A stretch of 64,000 bases of DNA, taken from assembly GCA_028571685.1 (NCBI GenBank), contig CM053140.1, positions 23,727,501 to 23,791,500 on the forward strand, written 5' to 3'. Numbering within the stretch: the stretch's first letter is position 1; the number at the start of each line of letters is the position of its first letter. The DNA is from Heterohyrax brucei. Taxonomy: Eukaryota; Chordata; Mammalia; Hyracoidea; Procaviidae. Below, in pieces: positions 34,901 through 40,711 of this stretch. The notes below the pieces were generated by a model. That model saw nothing but the letters and a program-made list of their open reading frames with translations, made no database searches and had not been told where the DNA came from. The translations under genes and the position numbers were made by a program.

Positions 34901-37900
34901 TGCCTTTTTCTCACCTTCATTTGTTAAATATGGCTTTGTTGGATCTGGATTTTTGGCTGAGGCTTTTTTTTTTTCCTTTGAACACTTTGAATACTTTATC
35001 CCACAGCTTTGTGCCTCTGTTTTGATGAGAAGTCAGATGTTAACTTTACATGGTTTTCCCTTCTAAGTGGTGATTTGTTTTTTCTCATGCTGCTTTCAAG
35101 ATTTTTCCCTTCTCTTGAAGCCATTTTTACTGTGATGTGTCTGGATATCTTCGCTTGTTGAAGTCCATTGAGCTTCTTGGATGTCTGCATTAGTTTTTTC
35201 ATCTGATTCTGTTTCCACTCATTTATTAAATACTTTTAATTGTCCCTTCTCCTAGTGCTCATGTTATATGGATGTTGGTTCACTGTGGTACCCTACGTTT
35301 CTGCAGCTCTGTTCATTTTTCTTCATTCATTTTTTTACTGTTCTCAAGATTGCATAATCTCTGCAGTTTGCTTTTTCTGGTTGAGATTTACTCTTGGCTC
35401 TCTTGTGAAAATTTGTCATTTCCGTTACTGTATTTTTCAGCTCTGGGCCAAAAAAAGAAGACCAAACCCACAGCCAGCAGTTCTGACTCATACCAACACT
35501 GTAGCACAGAGTAGAACTGCCCCACAATGCTTCCAGGGAGTGCCTGGTAGACAAACTGCCAGCCTTTGGTTAGCAATCAAAGCTCTCAATCACAGTGCCA
35601 CGAGGCTTTGTGACTTCAAAAAAAATTCCATCTCTTTATTGGTATTCTGTTTGATGCAACATTGTCACAATACTTTAAGCATGATTTTTAAAAATTTCTT
35701 CAACATACATAGAATGACTAGTTTGAAGTCTTTTTATTGTTGTTGATCTCATGTAGTTTCTGATTTTTTTTTTTTATTTTTTTTCCCTCCCTGTATGTGT
35801 GGGTCCAAGTTTCCAGGCTTTAGAAAATACGGTGTAGCAACTTTGGGTAATGACATCCTCCTGCCCAGGCTTGTCTATTTGTTTAGTGTTCTAGAATAAA
35901 AAACAACACAAAGGTGAATAATAAAACAAAAAAACAGATTTTGTTCAGTATCTATTCAAAGAGGCAAATGTGGGAAATGGACAAGCATGTTGCCTGAGTC
36001 GAAGGAGTGCTACAGAGTCATCAGTATATGGTAACATCACAAATGAGCAAAACCACTGAGAGCTTCACCTTCTCACAGGTTGGCTAGAGACTGCTCAATC
36101 TCCCTAATTCTGCATTTTGAATTGTCTTTGTTAACACTCACCAGTATAGGTTTCAGTTGGGAGGTTCTTCATTGGTCCAACAAACGTTGTTAGGTGCTGT
36201 CAAGTCGGTCCCAACTCACAGTGACCACACACCACACATGACTAATTTTTGTGCTTAAGTCCATTGTTGCAGCTGTTGTTGTCAGTCCATCTTGTTGCGA
36301 GTCTTCCTCTTTTTCGCTGACCCTCCATTCTACCAAGCAGGGTACCTTTCTCCAGGGACTGATCCCTCCTGACAGCAGGTACAAAGTATGTAAGATGCAG
36401 TTTTTCCGTATGTGCTTCCAAGGAGCACACTGGTTGTACTTCTTCCAGAACAGATGTTTGTTCTTTTAGCAGTCCGTGGTACATTCAGTATTCTTCTCCA
36501 GTACCACAATTCACAGGCTTTTGTATCCTTCTTGATTGTCCAGCAAATACTACTATCCTTTAAATGCTAATAGAAAAAAAAAAGTGGAAAGTCTGTGGGT
36601 CTGTGCTGTTTTATGAGTTGTTTATGGGAAAGTTTCCTTAAAAGATGTTTTCCAAGATTGTCTTGCTATTGTCTTTATAACGCAGGGTCCAGTTGATGGT
36701 GTGCTTGCCAGTCCAGCTCCAGCTGAATCACATTTTAAGACGGGGAATAATGGCTCCAATATCATTTCCTAAGCCATTGGTGAAGTCTCTGTTTCAGGTG
36801 TGCTTGAAACTTGTGATGTTGCTCCATGGTAGCTCCTGATCCTGTTCCTTGCCCTCACCAGCTGTTAGGCCTTTACTGGGGGATTACTCTATTGTCTTCA
36901 GCAGTCCCCTGGGACAGAAATTGCTTGGGAGACTGATCGATTAAATTCTAACTCCTTTACAGACCAGTTTTTCATGATGGTATTTGTTTTGACCCTATGA
37001 AGTTTCTTGGCTGCCTGGTTCCCCCTAGGAAACAAGCTGACCTGTGGCTAGCTGATCTCTAAAGGATCCGTCTTCTAACTGCATGTGACCACATGTATAC
37101 CCCTGTGTCACCCCCAGCTGCCTGGAGCGTGCCCTTAGTCTTGAACTTCCCCACAGGCTGTTGCAAAGGAAGTCCGTTCTTTTGGAAGAATCTGAGGTCT
37201 GTTTTCTCTTCTTGCCCTGGACAGACTCTGAGCCAGTGGTCTGGAGCTGTGGGGGCAGATCTATGTGCCCTTCTTTTTGAGTGACACCTCTGGTTGTCTC
37301 TGTTGCCCCTGGGTGTGGGACATTCACTATGAGTTAGCTGGGACTCAGGTCATCTGGGCCCCAGCATTCGCAGCATGAGGTAGATCCCCTGTTTCATGAA
37401 GGAGGGCTGGGTGGGAGAAGGGGGTTCCCACCTCTCAGCCAGGGTGTTAACAGGTAGCTGGGGGCAGGCCGAGCCCTCCAGCTGGGGTCTGAGGGGTGAG
37501 GGAGCCAGCTGTACTCACCTGGAGTGGAGTTTGAGGCTCACTGAGCTAGGAGCAGGTCATATGGTACATACCGTGACTAGTAGTTCTCTTCAAGCTTTTG
37601 TAGCCTTTCTTGGTTAAATGGTTTTCCATATGTTATGCTCTTCCAGGACACTTTCCAGAGACTTTAAATGCTTGCTCTTTAACCTTTCTATTCTGGTGAA
37701 AATACATTTAACACAGCACACATGAATTCATTAATTTTTACATGTGTAATTCACTGACTTCCATTACATTCTTCAAGTTGTGCAACCATTCTTGCTATCT
37801 TTTCCCCAGTGATTTCACCGCCATTAACTCAGGAGCTCAGCTACTAACCAGAGATTGATGCCTCAGATGCACCCAGAGGAACCTTGGTAAACAGGCCGGG

Positions 37901-40288
37901 TGATGACAGGTCACAGCGTTGAAAACTCTGTGGAGTAGTTCCACTCTGGAGTCACCAGGAGTCAGAATCAAAACAGAAGCAGTAACAGTAAATGCACTCA
38001 CTACCTCCTAACAAAAACTTCCTTTCCTCCTCCCCTCCTACACTGATGACCACCAATAACTTTCTGTGTATTTTACTTATTTCATAGAAGTGAGATTATA
38101 CAGTATTTGTCCGTTTGTGCATGACTGATGTTTGCAAAGTTGATCCATATTGTGGCATTCATCAGGACTTAAGTCCTCTTTATGGCTGAGTAACATCCCA
38201 CTCGGTGTGTACACTGTGGAAAGTCTGGTGGCATAGTGCGTAACAGCTACAGCTGCTGACCAAATGTTGGCAGTTCACATCCAGCAGGTGCTCCTTGGAA
38301 ACTACGGGGCAGTTCTGCTCTGTGCTGTAGTGTCATTGAGTCAAACTGATCCAACAGCAATGCGTTTGGTTTTGGTGTATACTACATTTTGTTACCTGGT
38401 CATCTGTTGATGGGCAGGTTGGTTGTTTCCACCTTTTGGCTGCTGTGAAAAGTACTGCTGTGAACATGGGTGTACAGGTATCTGTGTTGTGGTATTTCCA
38501 CCCATGCTGGGAGGAGGAGACTGTGCTGGCCAGTGAGGAAGAGTTGCTGGGTAAGGATAATGAGTTGGTTTGTATCCTGATTGTGACTCTTTAGCTTGTT
38601 TCCTAGTGAGTCTGCATGGGGTCTATTAATACTTTTCCCCAAGTAATAGAGAAAATGTATAAAGAAAAAAAAGAGAAGGTGGGGGAAGGGAGTAAAAACA
38701 GCATGTAGAGAGGACTTTCCAAATCATCCTGTCAGTAGAGAGCTCAGGACTCAGGGGTTGGTGGGGGTGGATTCACCCCTGCCCAATCACAAAAAGAGTT
38801 TCATCATTTTTAAACACATGACTTCTATTATTTCAAAGATTTGCCCATGCTCCCACCTCTGAGAAAATCCCTCTCACTTAGTATGAATCCTTCCAGACTG
38901 GGGGTCAGGCTCTGTAGACAGCCCCATAGTGCACCTCTTTCTTATTCTGCCAGTTGAAACAGCCTGAGTCCTGTAAGGGGTTGACCTTATCCACCAACAG
39001 GGAAGTGTCAGCTTTGCCACTGCTGGGTGTCATCCTTCCTCTATGGAATCCTGCGGGATTAAAAGCAGCTTGTTATTTAGCAAAGGGCGTGACACTAGTA
39101 TTTGCCACCTTATCGTCCCTATTTGAATGTGAAGGGTCCCTGGGTGACACACGTGGTTAAGTGCTTGACTACAAATCAAAAGGTTGATGGTTCAGAAGCA
39201 CCTCAGAAGAAAGGCCTGACAATCTGCTACCAAGATCACAGCCTTGAAAACTGTGGAGCAGTTCTACTCTGACACACATGGGGTCGCCGGGACTCAGAAT
39301 CAACTTGAGGGGAGCTTGTTTGGGTTTTTTGTATTGAACATAAAGAGCTCCCTATGTATTTGGCAGTTAACTCCTTGTCACAGGTAATACATTTGGATTT
39401 TAGTAGACTTCCTAATTTGTTCATCGTTTATAGTTTTCATGCAAGCAAATCAAATGCCTGCGATACAATTATAAATATGTGTATCTGATGGATGGCGCAG
39501 CTAGCCATGATAGTGCATGTGAACAAGATTGACAAGACCAGGTAGCGGTTCCATGCTCTGCGCTTGGACCTAAATCTCCGCCTATTTCTGGGCACTGTTC
39601 TGTCCTGGCTGTATTCACTGTTGCTTCTTGGCTCCATGCAGTAGTCGGGATGGGAACCCAGGGTGCAGCTATCAGGTTGTGGGAGCTGTAGACCATGCCT
39701 GGTAGGGATGGAGTCTGTGGGCCTGGGCCAACAGCAGGCCCTGCAACCCACCTTCTCTGCTCACAGCTCATGATGGAGCAGTCCAAGAAGTCCTCCCTCA
39801 TGGTGGCCCGCAGCATCCTCAACAACAAACTCATCAGCAAGAAGCTGGAGCGCTACCTGAAGGTGAAGCCCCGGGGCCCTGCCTGGGGAACCAGGCCCTC
39901 TGCAGCCTCTTCCCAAGCCTCCGGTCCTAGGGCCAGTCCCTTCCCCGACCCGGCTCCTCTGCCTTGCCTTATGGCTGCTGCCCTCCTGCAGGGCGAGAAC
40001 CCCTTCACCGACAGCCCCGAGGAAGACAAGGAGCAGGAGGAGGGCGAGGCCAGCGTCCCAGACGAAGGGGCGCCGGAAGAGGCCCCGTCCGCCGAGGGGC
40101 CGCCCCAGCCGCCAGTGCCCCCGGAGCCCGAGGCCGCCGTCCCGCCGCCGCCACCCCCAGAGGAGGAAGAGGAGGCCGTTCCGCTGCTAGGCGGGGCGCT
40201 GCAGCGCCAGATCCGCGGCATCCCGGGCCTCGATGTGGAGGCTGACGACGACGACGACGACGAGGAGGGAGGCGGGGGCGTCCCGTGA
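13960..40288 (+). CDS. AKAP8L: AKAP8L, A-kinase anchor protein 8-like
   Basis: AKAP8L (HAP95/NAKAP95) is a nuclear zinc-finger protein reported to bind DHX9 and to act in chromatin and RNA export or splicing. Unlike AKAP8 it is not a PKA RII anchor. Coding exons: 13960-13972, 21778-21852, 27190-27222, 27450-27690, 29535-29988, 30090-30186, 30264-30334, 30611-30668, 31462-31570, 33020-33161, 33248-33353, 33558-33688, 39767-39862, 39992-40288. They sum to 1923 bases, 640 residues (human is 646 as I recall). Layout: a Tyr/Gly-rich N-terminus (YGYGYGYG in exon 4), a basic KKKKRK signal near residue 275, acidic then basic stretches, finger 1 at about 388-410, finger 2 at about 482-504, and a Pro/Glu/Asp-rich tail. 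The start has a strong GCCGCC context. Oddities are the GC donor of intron 3, the tandem donors of exon 8 and the stop-free intron 13. Confidence 0.95.
14091..14101 (+). promoter_or_regulatory. AKAP8L: YY1-like motif AAAATGGCGCC
   Basis: Matches the AAnATGGCGnC form of YY1 sites. It lies in the CpG island of intron 1, about 131 bases after the ATG. Binding is inference. Confidence 0.45.
14603..14800 (-). repeat. AfroSINE-type SINE, antisense, long variant
   Basis: GATGCCGACTTACGGCGACC, TTTTCAAAGGCTGTGACC, GGCCTTTCTTCCAAGGCGAC and GGGCCACTAAGGACTCC blocks. Confidence 0.8.
14829..15000 (-). repeat. AfroSINE-type SINE, antisense
   Basis: CACTCTGACTCTTGGTGACC, GGACTTTCTTCCAGTGTGTT, CCAACCTTTTGGTTAATAG and GCATCACCCAAAGACC blocks. 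Confidence 0.78.
15525..15674 (+). repeat. AfroSINE-type SINE, sense, partial
   Basis: GAAAGGCTGATGGTTAGAGT, GGCACCTCAGAAGAAATTGC and GAGCTGACTTCACAGCAACTG blocks. The head is poorly kept. Confidence 0.72.
15766..16125 (+). mobile_element. MER5A-like hAT DNA transposon, split by a SINE
   Basis: The left part (15766-15870) carries CAATGTCTGGAGATATTTTT, GGTGTCACAACTGGGGGTG and GGCATCTAGTGGGTAGCAG. The right part (about 16069-16125) carries GCTACTAAATGTCCTGCAGT. These are MER5A landmarks in order. The gap between them is filled by an antisense AfroSINE. Confidence 0.75.
15881..16068 (-). repeat. AfroSINE-type SINE nested in MER5A-like element
   Basis: CTCTGACTCCCGGTGGCC, CCATAGCGTTTTCAGTGGCTG, AGGTCTTCCTTCTGAGACAG and TTTGCACCACCCAGGGA blocks. 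Flanked on both sides by MER5A-like sequence. Confidence 0.82.
16665..17335 (-). mobile_element. ERV-type LTR-like repeat, probably antisense
   Basis: Shares GGTAAGGATCAGC, GATCCAGTC, GAGCTGGGTCA, GTTAGA and a TGCTGGAGTGACTCACAG block with 23403-23878, in the same order. The two are copies of one interspersed family. I assign it to LTR type from the general look, without an internal region. The ends are not sharply defined. Confidence 0.5.
17489..17638 (-). repeat. AfroSINE-type SINE, antisense (cluster copy 1)
   Basis: GAATAGATTCCAACTTATAA, GACAGAGCAGAACTGCCTCA, AACCACTGTGCCACCTCAG blocks. First of three antisense copies within 550 bases. Confidence 0.86.
17646..17803 (-). repeat. AfroSINE-type SINE, antisense (cluster copy 2)
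   Basis: GTCGATTCCAACTCACAGTA, GGCAGAGTAGAACTGCTCCA, ACCCCACCAGGGTTTC blocks. Nearly abuts copy 1. Confidence 0.88.
17889..18037 (-). repeat. AfroSINE-type SINE, antisense (cluster copy 3)
   Basis: A AACAAACAAACA-type tail (about 17876-17893), then CCATTGCCGTTGAGTCCATT, GGACAGAGTATAACTG and CTACACCAACAGGGTTTCC blocks. Confidence 0.86.
18038..18575 (-). repeat. Old LTR-like interspersed repeat, antisense (tentative)
   Basis: CATTTATCATCTCACATGGT, GGGATCTCTCATGAAGCTGC, TCCATAGGGCTGCTAGAGTG and GAGAGCAAGGCGGAAGCC are landmarks of an old mammalian repeat that I associate with an LTR type. Family name not assigned. Confidence 0.45.
18930..19123 (+). repeat. AfroSINE-type SINE, sense, diverged
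   Basis: CTACCTAGAAGGCTGGGGGT, GGGCCTGGCTGCCTGCTTC, CACGCAGTTCTACTTTGACG and AGTCAGAATGGACTGGCTGG blocks. Confidence 0.72.
20135..20735 (-). repeat. LINE-1 3'-region piece, antisense (tentative)
   Basis: Runs from a TTTGTTTTATTATGACTGAG start through GTGACAGCACACTATTCC and CGCGGCTATCACTGGTGG. It resembles the 3' untranslated part of afrotherian L1 in antisense. No coding trace remains. Confidence 0.4.
21201..21411 (+). repeat. AfroSINE-type SINE, sense
   Basis: GGTCCCTGGGTGGAGCAAGT head, GAGGTTAGTAGTTCCAGACC, and a TCAGAATTGACTTGATGGCA end. Confidence 0.83.
21488..21635 (+). repeat. AfroSINE-type SINE, sense, head missing
   Basis: GTTTGAACTCACCAGTGGAG, AAAGATTACAGCCAAGAGAA and TTACCATGAGTCAGAAGC blocks, about 140 bases before AKAP8L exon 2. 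Confidence 0.8.
21778..21852 (+). CDS. AKAP8L: AKAP8L exon 2
   Basis: TAG acceptor ending at 21777 and GTAAGT donor at 21853; 75 bases, phase 1 at both ends. Reads (G)[20 protein letters not shown] then TCDY, as in AKAP8L of other mammals. Confidence 0.93.
22035..22445 (-). repeat. LINE-1 3'-region piece, antisense
   Basis: GCTCTGGGCTAGCAGCAAG, GGCCATCAAGTCTGGTCTTC, GGGTGGCTGGGCACCATCTC and TTAGATGGCAGCTTGCTG blocks are the antisense 3' UTR text I associate with afrotherian L1. Confidence 0.5.
22600..23402 (-). repeat. LINE-1 ORF2-region fragment, antisense
   Basis: Antisense L1 landmarks in order: AGTTGTTCCAGCACCGTTTG, CTGAAAAGACTGTCCTTTCT, TTCAAAATTGTTTTAGATAT, AACAATATTGAGGCTTTTAA and TCCATGAACGCAGTATGTG. 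Heavily mutated, no open reading frame of note. Confidence 0.8.
23403..24525 (-). mobile_element. LTR-like repeat, split by a second LTR
   Basis: The left part to 23878 shares ordered blocks with 16665-17335 (GGTAAGGATCAGC, GGATCCAGTC, CAGAGCTGGGTCA). The sequence resumes after 24287. A second LTR with 5-base target duplications sits between the parts. The right boundary is a guess. Confidence 0.5.
23879..24282 (+). mobile_element. Solo LTR, ERVL-MaLR-like, with 5-bp target duplication
   Basis: Starts TGTTAGGGACTGAACTGTG and ends CA at 24281-24282. It is flanked by CCATC at 23874-23878 and 24283-24287. MLT1/MST-like landmarks: ACAAGGATCTTCCTCTAGAG, GCCTCCTAAACTGTGAGAAA and AAGCCATCCACTTGTGG. 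No internal retroviral region is present. Confidence 0.75.
24908..24960 (+). repeat. CT-rich low-complexity tract
   Basis: Pyrimidine-only run of CTTT, CTTCC and CTCC units in AKAP8L intron 2. Confidence 0.8.
27190..27222 (+). CDS. AKAP8L: AKAP8L exon 3, followed by a GC donor
   Basis: 33 bases, phase 1 at both ends: (G)[10 protein letters not shown](G). CAG acceptor at 27187-27189. The donor is AG|GCAAGT at 27223, a GC-AG intron. The nearest GT (27227) would add four bases and lead to a quick stop in the next exon. AKAP8 has a 33-base exon 3 in the same place. Confidence 0.88.
27450..27690 (+). CDS. AKAP8L: AKAP8L exon 4 (Tyr/Gly repeat)
   Basis: 241 bases; CAG acceptor at 27447-27449, GTGAGT donor at 27691. 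Encodes (G)[20 protein letters not shown] and onward, ending GGIYSSGGD plus part of Arg. The Tyr/Gly repeats are low-complexity and prion-like in character (inference). Confidence 0.95.
28225..28320 (-). repeat. MIR-like fragment, antisense
   Basis: GTGCAGATGAGGACACTAAG and ACAGGGAGGTCACCAG resemble the antisense 3' part of MIR. Confidence 0.55.
28903..28989 (+). repeat. Three-copy 29-bp tandem repeat
   Basis: Units at 28903-28931, 28932-28960 and 28961-28989. The core GCCTGCCCTCCTATTGCC is identical in all three. Only the first unit differs, by one base (TTTT instead of TTTA at the start). Confidence 0.95.
29535..29988 (+). CDS. AKAP8L: AKAP8L exon 5
   Basis: 454 bases; CAG acceptor at 29532-29534, GTGAGT donor at 29989. 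Encodes [20 protein letters not shown], then a Tyr/Asp/Glu block, an Arg/Gly-containing block, [16 protein letters not shown], and [18 protein letters not shown]. The 29989-30089 intron is only 101 bases. Confidence 0.95.
30090..30186 (+). CDS. AKAP8L: AKAP8L exon 6 (basic nuclear signal)
   Basis: 97 bases starting in phase 0: [20 protein letters not shown], ending in an Asp/Ser stretch. KKKKRK looks like a monopartite nuclear localisation signal. The next intron (30187-30263) is only 77 bases. Confidence 0.93.
30264..30334 (+). CDS. AKAP8L: AKAP8L exon 7 (acidic)
   Basis: 71 bases; CAG acceptor at 30261-30263, GTAAGT donor at 30335. Reads (D)[20 protein letters not shown] then SRV; the last codon is complete (phase 0). 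Confidence 0.92.
30611..30668 (+). CDS. AKAP8L: AKAP8L exon 8 (acidic, two possible ends)
   Basis: TAG acceptor at 30608-30610. Encodes [19 protein letters not shown]. Two GTGAGT donors lie nine bases apart, at 30669 and 30678. Using the second would extend the exon to 30677 and add three residues in frame. The first has the better CAG|GTGAGT context; the second gives a length closer to the human protein. The choice is not settled. Confidence 0.75.
31462..31570 (+). CDS. AKAP8L: AKAP8L exon 9 (basic)
   Basis: 109 bases; CAG acceptor at 31459-31461, donor GTAACC at 31571. Reads [20 protein letters not shown], then [15 protein letters not shown], a strongly basic stretch before finger 1. Confidence 0.93.
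31571..33019 (+). other. AKAP8L: AKAP8L intron 9 (GC-rich)
   Basis: 1.45 kb, unusually C-rich, with no interspersed repeat recognised. A 17-base direct repeat lies at 31821-31854. Long open frames on both strands here come from the base composition and have no recognised similarity. Confidence 0.7.
31821..31854 (+). repeat. 17-bp tandem duplication
   Basis: CACTAGGTCACTCGGTG occurs twice in a row (31821-31837 and 31838-31854), with no mismatch. Confidence 0.95.
33020..33161 (+). CDS. AKAP8L: AKAP8L exon 10 (zinc finger 1)
   Basis: 142 bases; CAG acceptor at 33017-33019, GTGAAC donor at 33162. [20 protein letters not shown] begins finger 1 (C-x2-C, His in SHLDSKFH), then [15 protein letters not shown]8 exon 10 has exactly the same length. 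Confidence 0.95.
33248..33353 (+). CDS. AKAP8L: AKAP8L exon 11
   Basis: 106 bases; CAG acceptor at 33245-33247, GTGAGA donor at 33354. [20 protein letters not shown] then [15 protein letters not shown], a likely helical, coiled-coil-like spacer between the fingers. The intron before it is only 86 bases. Confidence 0.94.
33558..33688 (+). CDS. AKAP8L: AKAP8L exon 12 (zinc finger 2)
   Basis: 131 bases; CAG acceptor at 33555-33557, GTGAGT donor at 33689. Reads [20 protein letters not shown] and [12 protein letters not shown], the second AKAP95-type finger. AKAP8 exon 12 has the same length. Confidence 0.95.
33893..34174 (-). repeat. tRNA-Gly-type SINE, antisense, head truncated
   Basis: Shares CACAGCAGAAGGAAACGCT-type, TCTTCCTAGTCCCTCTCAGT and TAGCAGCACTCAAGCCTCC blocks with 10423-10757. 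Only the GCATTGGCTGGAAGTGGAACC end of the tRNA-like head remains. Confidence 0.7.
34551..34713 (-). repeat. AfroSINE-type SINE, antisense
   Basis: CAGTTCTGATTCATAGCAAC, GGGTTTCCAAGGAGCAGCTG and ACTTGTGCCACCAAGG blocks. Confidence 0.86.
34820..35447 (-). repeat. LINE-1 fragment, antisense
   Basis: GCCATTTTTACTGTGATGTG, TTGAGCTTCTTGGATGTCTG and CTCTTGTGAAAATTTGTCAT are antisense text typical of L1 3' ends. It is followed directly by an AfroSINE at 35448. Subfamily not determined. Confidence 0.5.
35448..35612 (-). repeat. AfroSINE-type SINE, antisense
   Basis: GCAGTTCTGACTCATACCAA, GCACAGAGTAGAACTGCCCC and CACAGTGCCACGAGGCTT blocks. Confidence 0.85.
36188..36548 (-). mobile_element. RTE/BovB-like LINE 3' end, antisense
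   Basis: TTAGGTGCTGTCAAGTCGGT, CCTCTTTTTCGCTGACCCTC, CCAGGGACTGATCCCTCCTG and TTCAGTATTCTTCTCCAGTA match the same blocks at 56378 and 61292 onwards. Only the 3' end of the element is present. Confidence 0.75.
37826..37990 (+). repeat. AfroSINE-type SINE, sense
   Basis: GCTCAGCTACTAACCAGAG, GTTGAAAACTCTGTGGAGTA and GTCACCAGGAGTCAGAATC blocks. Confidence 0.78.
38218..38375 (+). repeat. AfroSINE-type SINE inside LINE-1
   Basis: GTCTGGTGGCATAGTGCGTA head, CCAAATGTTGGCAGTTCA and AGTCAAACTGATCCAACAGC blocks. L1-like sequence lies on both sides. Confidence 0.82.
39135..39322 (+). repeat. AfroSINE-type SINE, sense
   Basis: GGTCCCTGGGTGACACACGT head, TCACAGCCTTGAAAACTGTG and GGGGTCGCCGGGACTCAGAA blocks. 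Confidence 0.87.
39767..39862 (+). CDS. AKAP8L: AKAP8L exon 13
   Basis: 96 bases, phase 0 at both ends; CAG acceptor at 39764-39766, GTGAAG donor at 39863. [20 protein letters not shown], ending [12 protein letters not shown]8 exon 13 is also 96 bases. Confidence 0.94.
39863..39991 (+). other. AKAP8L: AKAP8L intron 13, stop-free and divisible by three
   Basis: 129 bases (43 codons) with no stop in the exon frame. Retention would join exons 13 and 14 in frame and insert 43 residues. The donor GTGAAG is weak (a purine-rich AAG|GTGAAG) while the acceptor CTCCTGCAG is good. It is GC-rich, like an exitron. Confidence 0.85.
39992..40288 (+). CDS. AKAP8L: AKAP8L last exon
   Basis: 297 bases to TGA at 40286-40288. 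[20 protein letters not shown], then a Pro-rich run, Glu run, [18 protein letters not shown], six Asp codons (GAC)6 at 40244-40261 and a GGGGVP end. I see no RII-binding helix like that of AKAP8. Confidence 0.95.
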   Translation, partial: GENPFTDSPEEDKEQEEGEASVPDEGAPEEAPSAEGPPQPPVPPEPEAAVPPPPPPEEEEEAVPLLGGALQRQIRGIPGLDVEADDDDDDEEGGGGVP

Positions 40289-40316
40289 CTGCCTGGGCGG
40301 GGCGAAGACCGAGTCC

Positions 40317-40322
40317 AATAAA
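40317..40322 (+). terminator. AKAP8L: AKAP8L poly(A) signal AATAAA
   Basis: Canonical AATAAA 29 bases after the stop codon, followed by a GT-rich stretch. The 3' UTR is about 50 bases. The next gene starts under 400 bases downstream. Confidence 0.85.
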
Positions 40323-40344
40323 GTGTTCAGTTCGATTCCCGCCT

Positions 40345-40692
40345 CTGTCGTCTCTGACGGCGCCGCCAGGGATGTGAGAGGGCGGGCTCACATTTTCTAG
40401 CGTGCAGCGGAAGAAGGTTGGGGGGGGGAAGGTAACGGTGTGCGCCTGCGCACTGGGCTCGGCCACAGCTCGGCAGTGGCTCCGGGGACATGCTGCTGGC
40501 GTAGGTTCACACCAATCCTGGGTCTGGAGATTTCGGAGGGGTGGGTTCGTCGTGCAAGCGAGCCAATGGTAGGCCGTCGGCTAAATGACGAGCGTCCCTG
40601 GTTGTCCAGTAGCGAGCGGCGAGAGGTACGTTAAGCGCAGGAGCGTTGCCGCGGCCTACAAAAACGAGCTGCTGCTGGTTCGAGGTGAAGAC
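40345..40692 (+). promoter_or_regulatory. AKAP8: AKAP8 CpG-rich promoter with NRF1-type site
   Basis: CpG-dense sequence between the AKAP8L poly(A) site and the AKAP8 start. NRF1-like TGCGCCTGCGCAC at 40441-40453; CCAAT at 40563-40567; no TATA box in a convincing position. The transcription start is not determined. High CpG content continues to about 41100 in intron 1. Confidence 0.7.
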
Positions 40693-40711
40693 ATGGAGCA
40701 AGGTTACGGAG
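40693..40711 (+). CDS. AKAP8: AKAP8 exon 1
   Basis: MEQGYG plus one base, then donor GTGGGT at 40712. Human AKAP8 starts MDQGYGG, as I recall, which supports this start. 19 coding bases, phase 1. Confidence 0.92.

Larger units (their letters stand above)
37690..38490 (-). repeat. LINE-1 3'-end pieces, antisense, split by two SINEs
   Basis: ATTACATTCTTCAAGTTGTG, TTATTTCATAGAAGTGAGATT and GGTTGTTTCCACCTTTTGGC are the same antisense L1 text as at 11205-11835. AfroSINE copies at 37826-37990 and 38218-38375 interrupt it. Confidence 0.6.
33689..39766 (+). other. AKAP8L: AKAP8L intron 12
   Basis: 6.1 kb, repeat-rich: tRNA-Gly-type SINE, AfroSINEs, antisense LINE-1 and an RTE 3' end, listed separately. 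The region 36560-37680 shows nothing that I recognise. No exon seen. Confidence 0.8.

Noticed and set aside
39695..39766. An apparent in-frame upstream start for AKAP8L exon 13
   Set aside because: The open frame runs back from exon 13 into intron 12, but a good CAG acceptor at 39764-39766 and the match to the AKAP8 exon show that this is intron.
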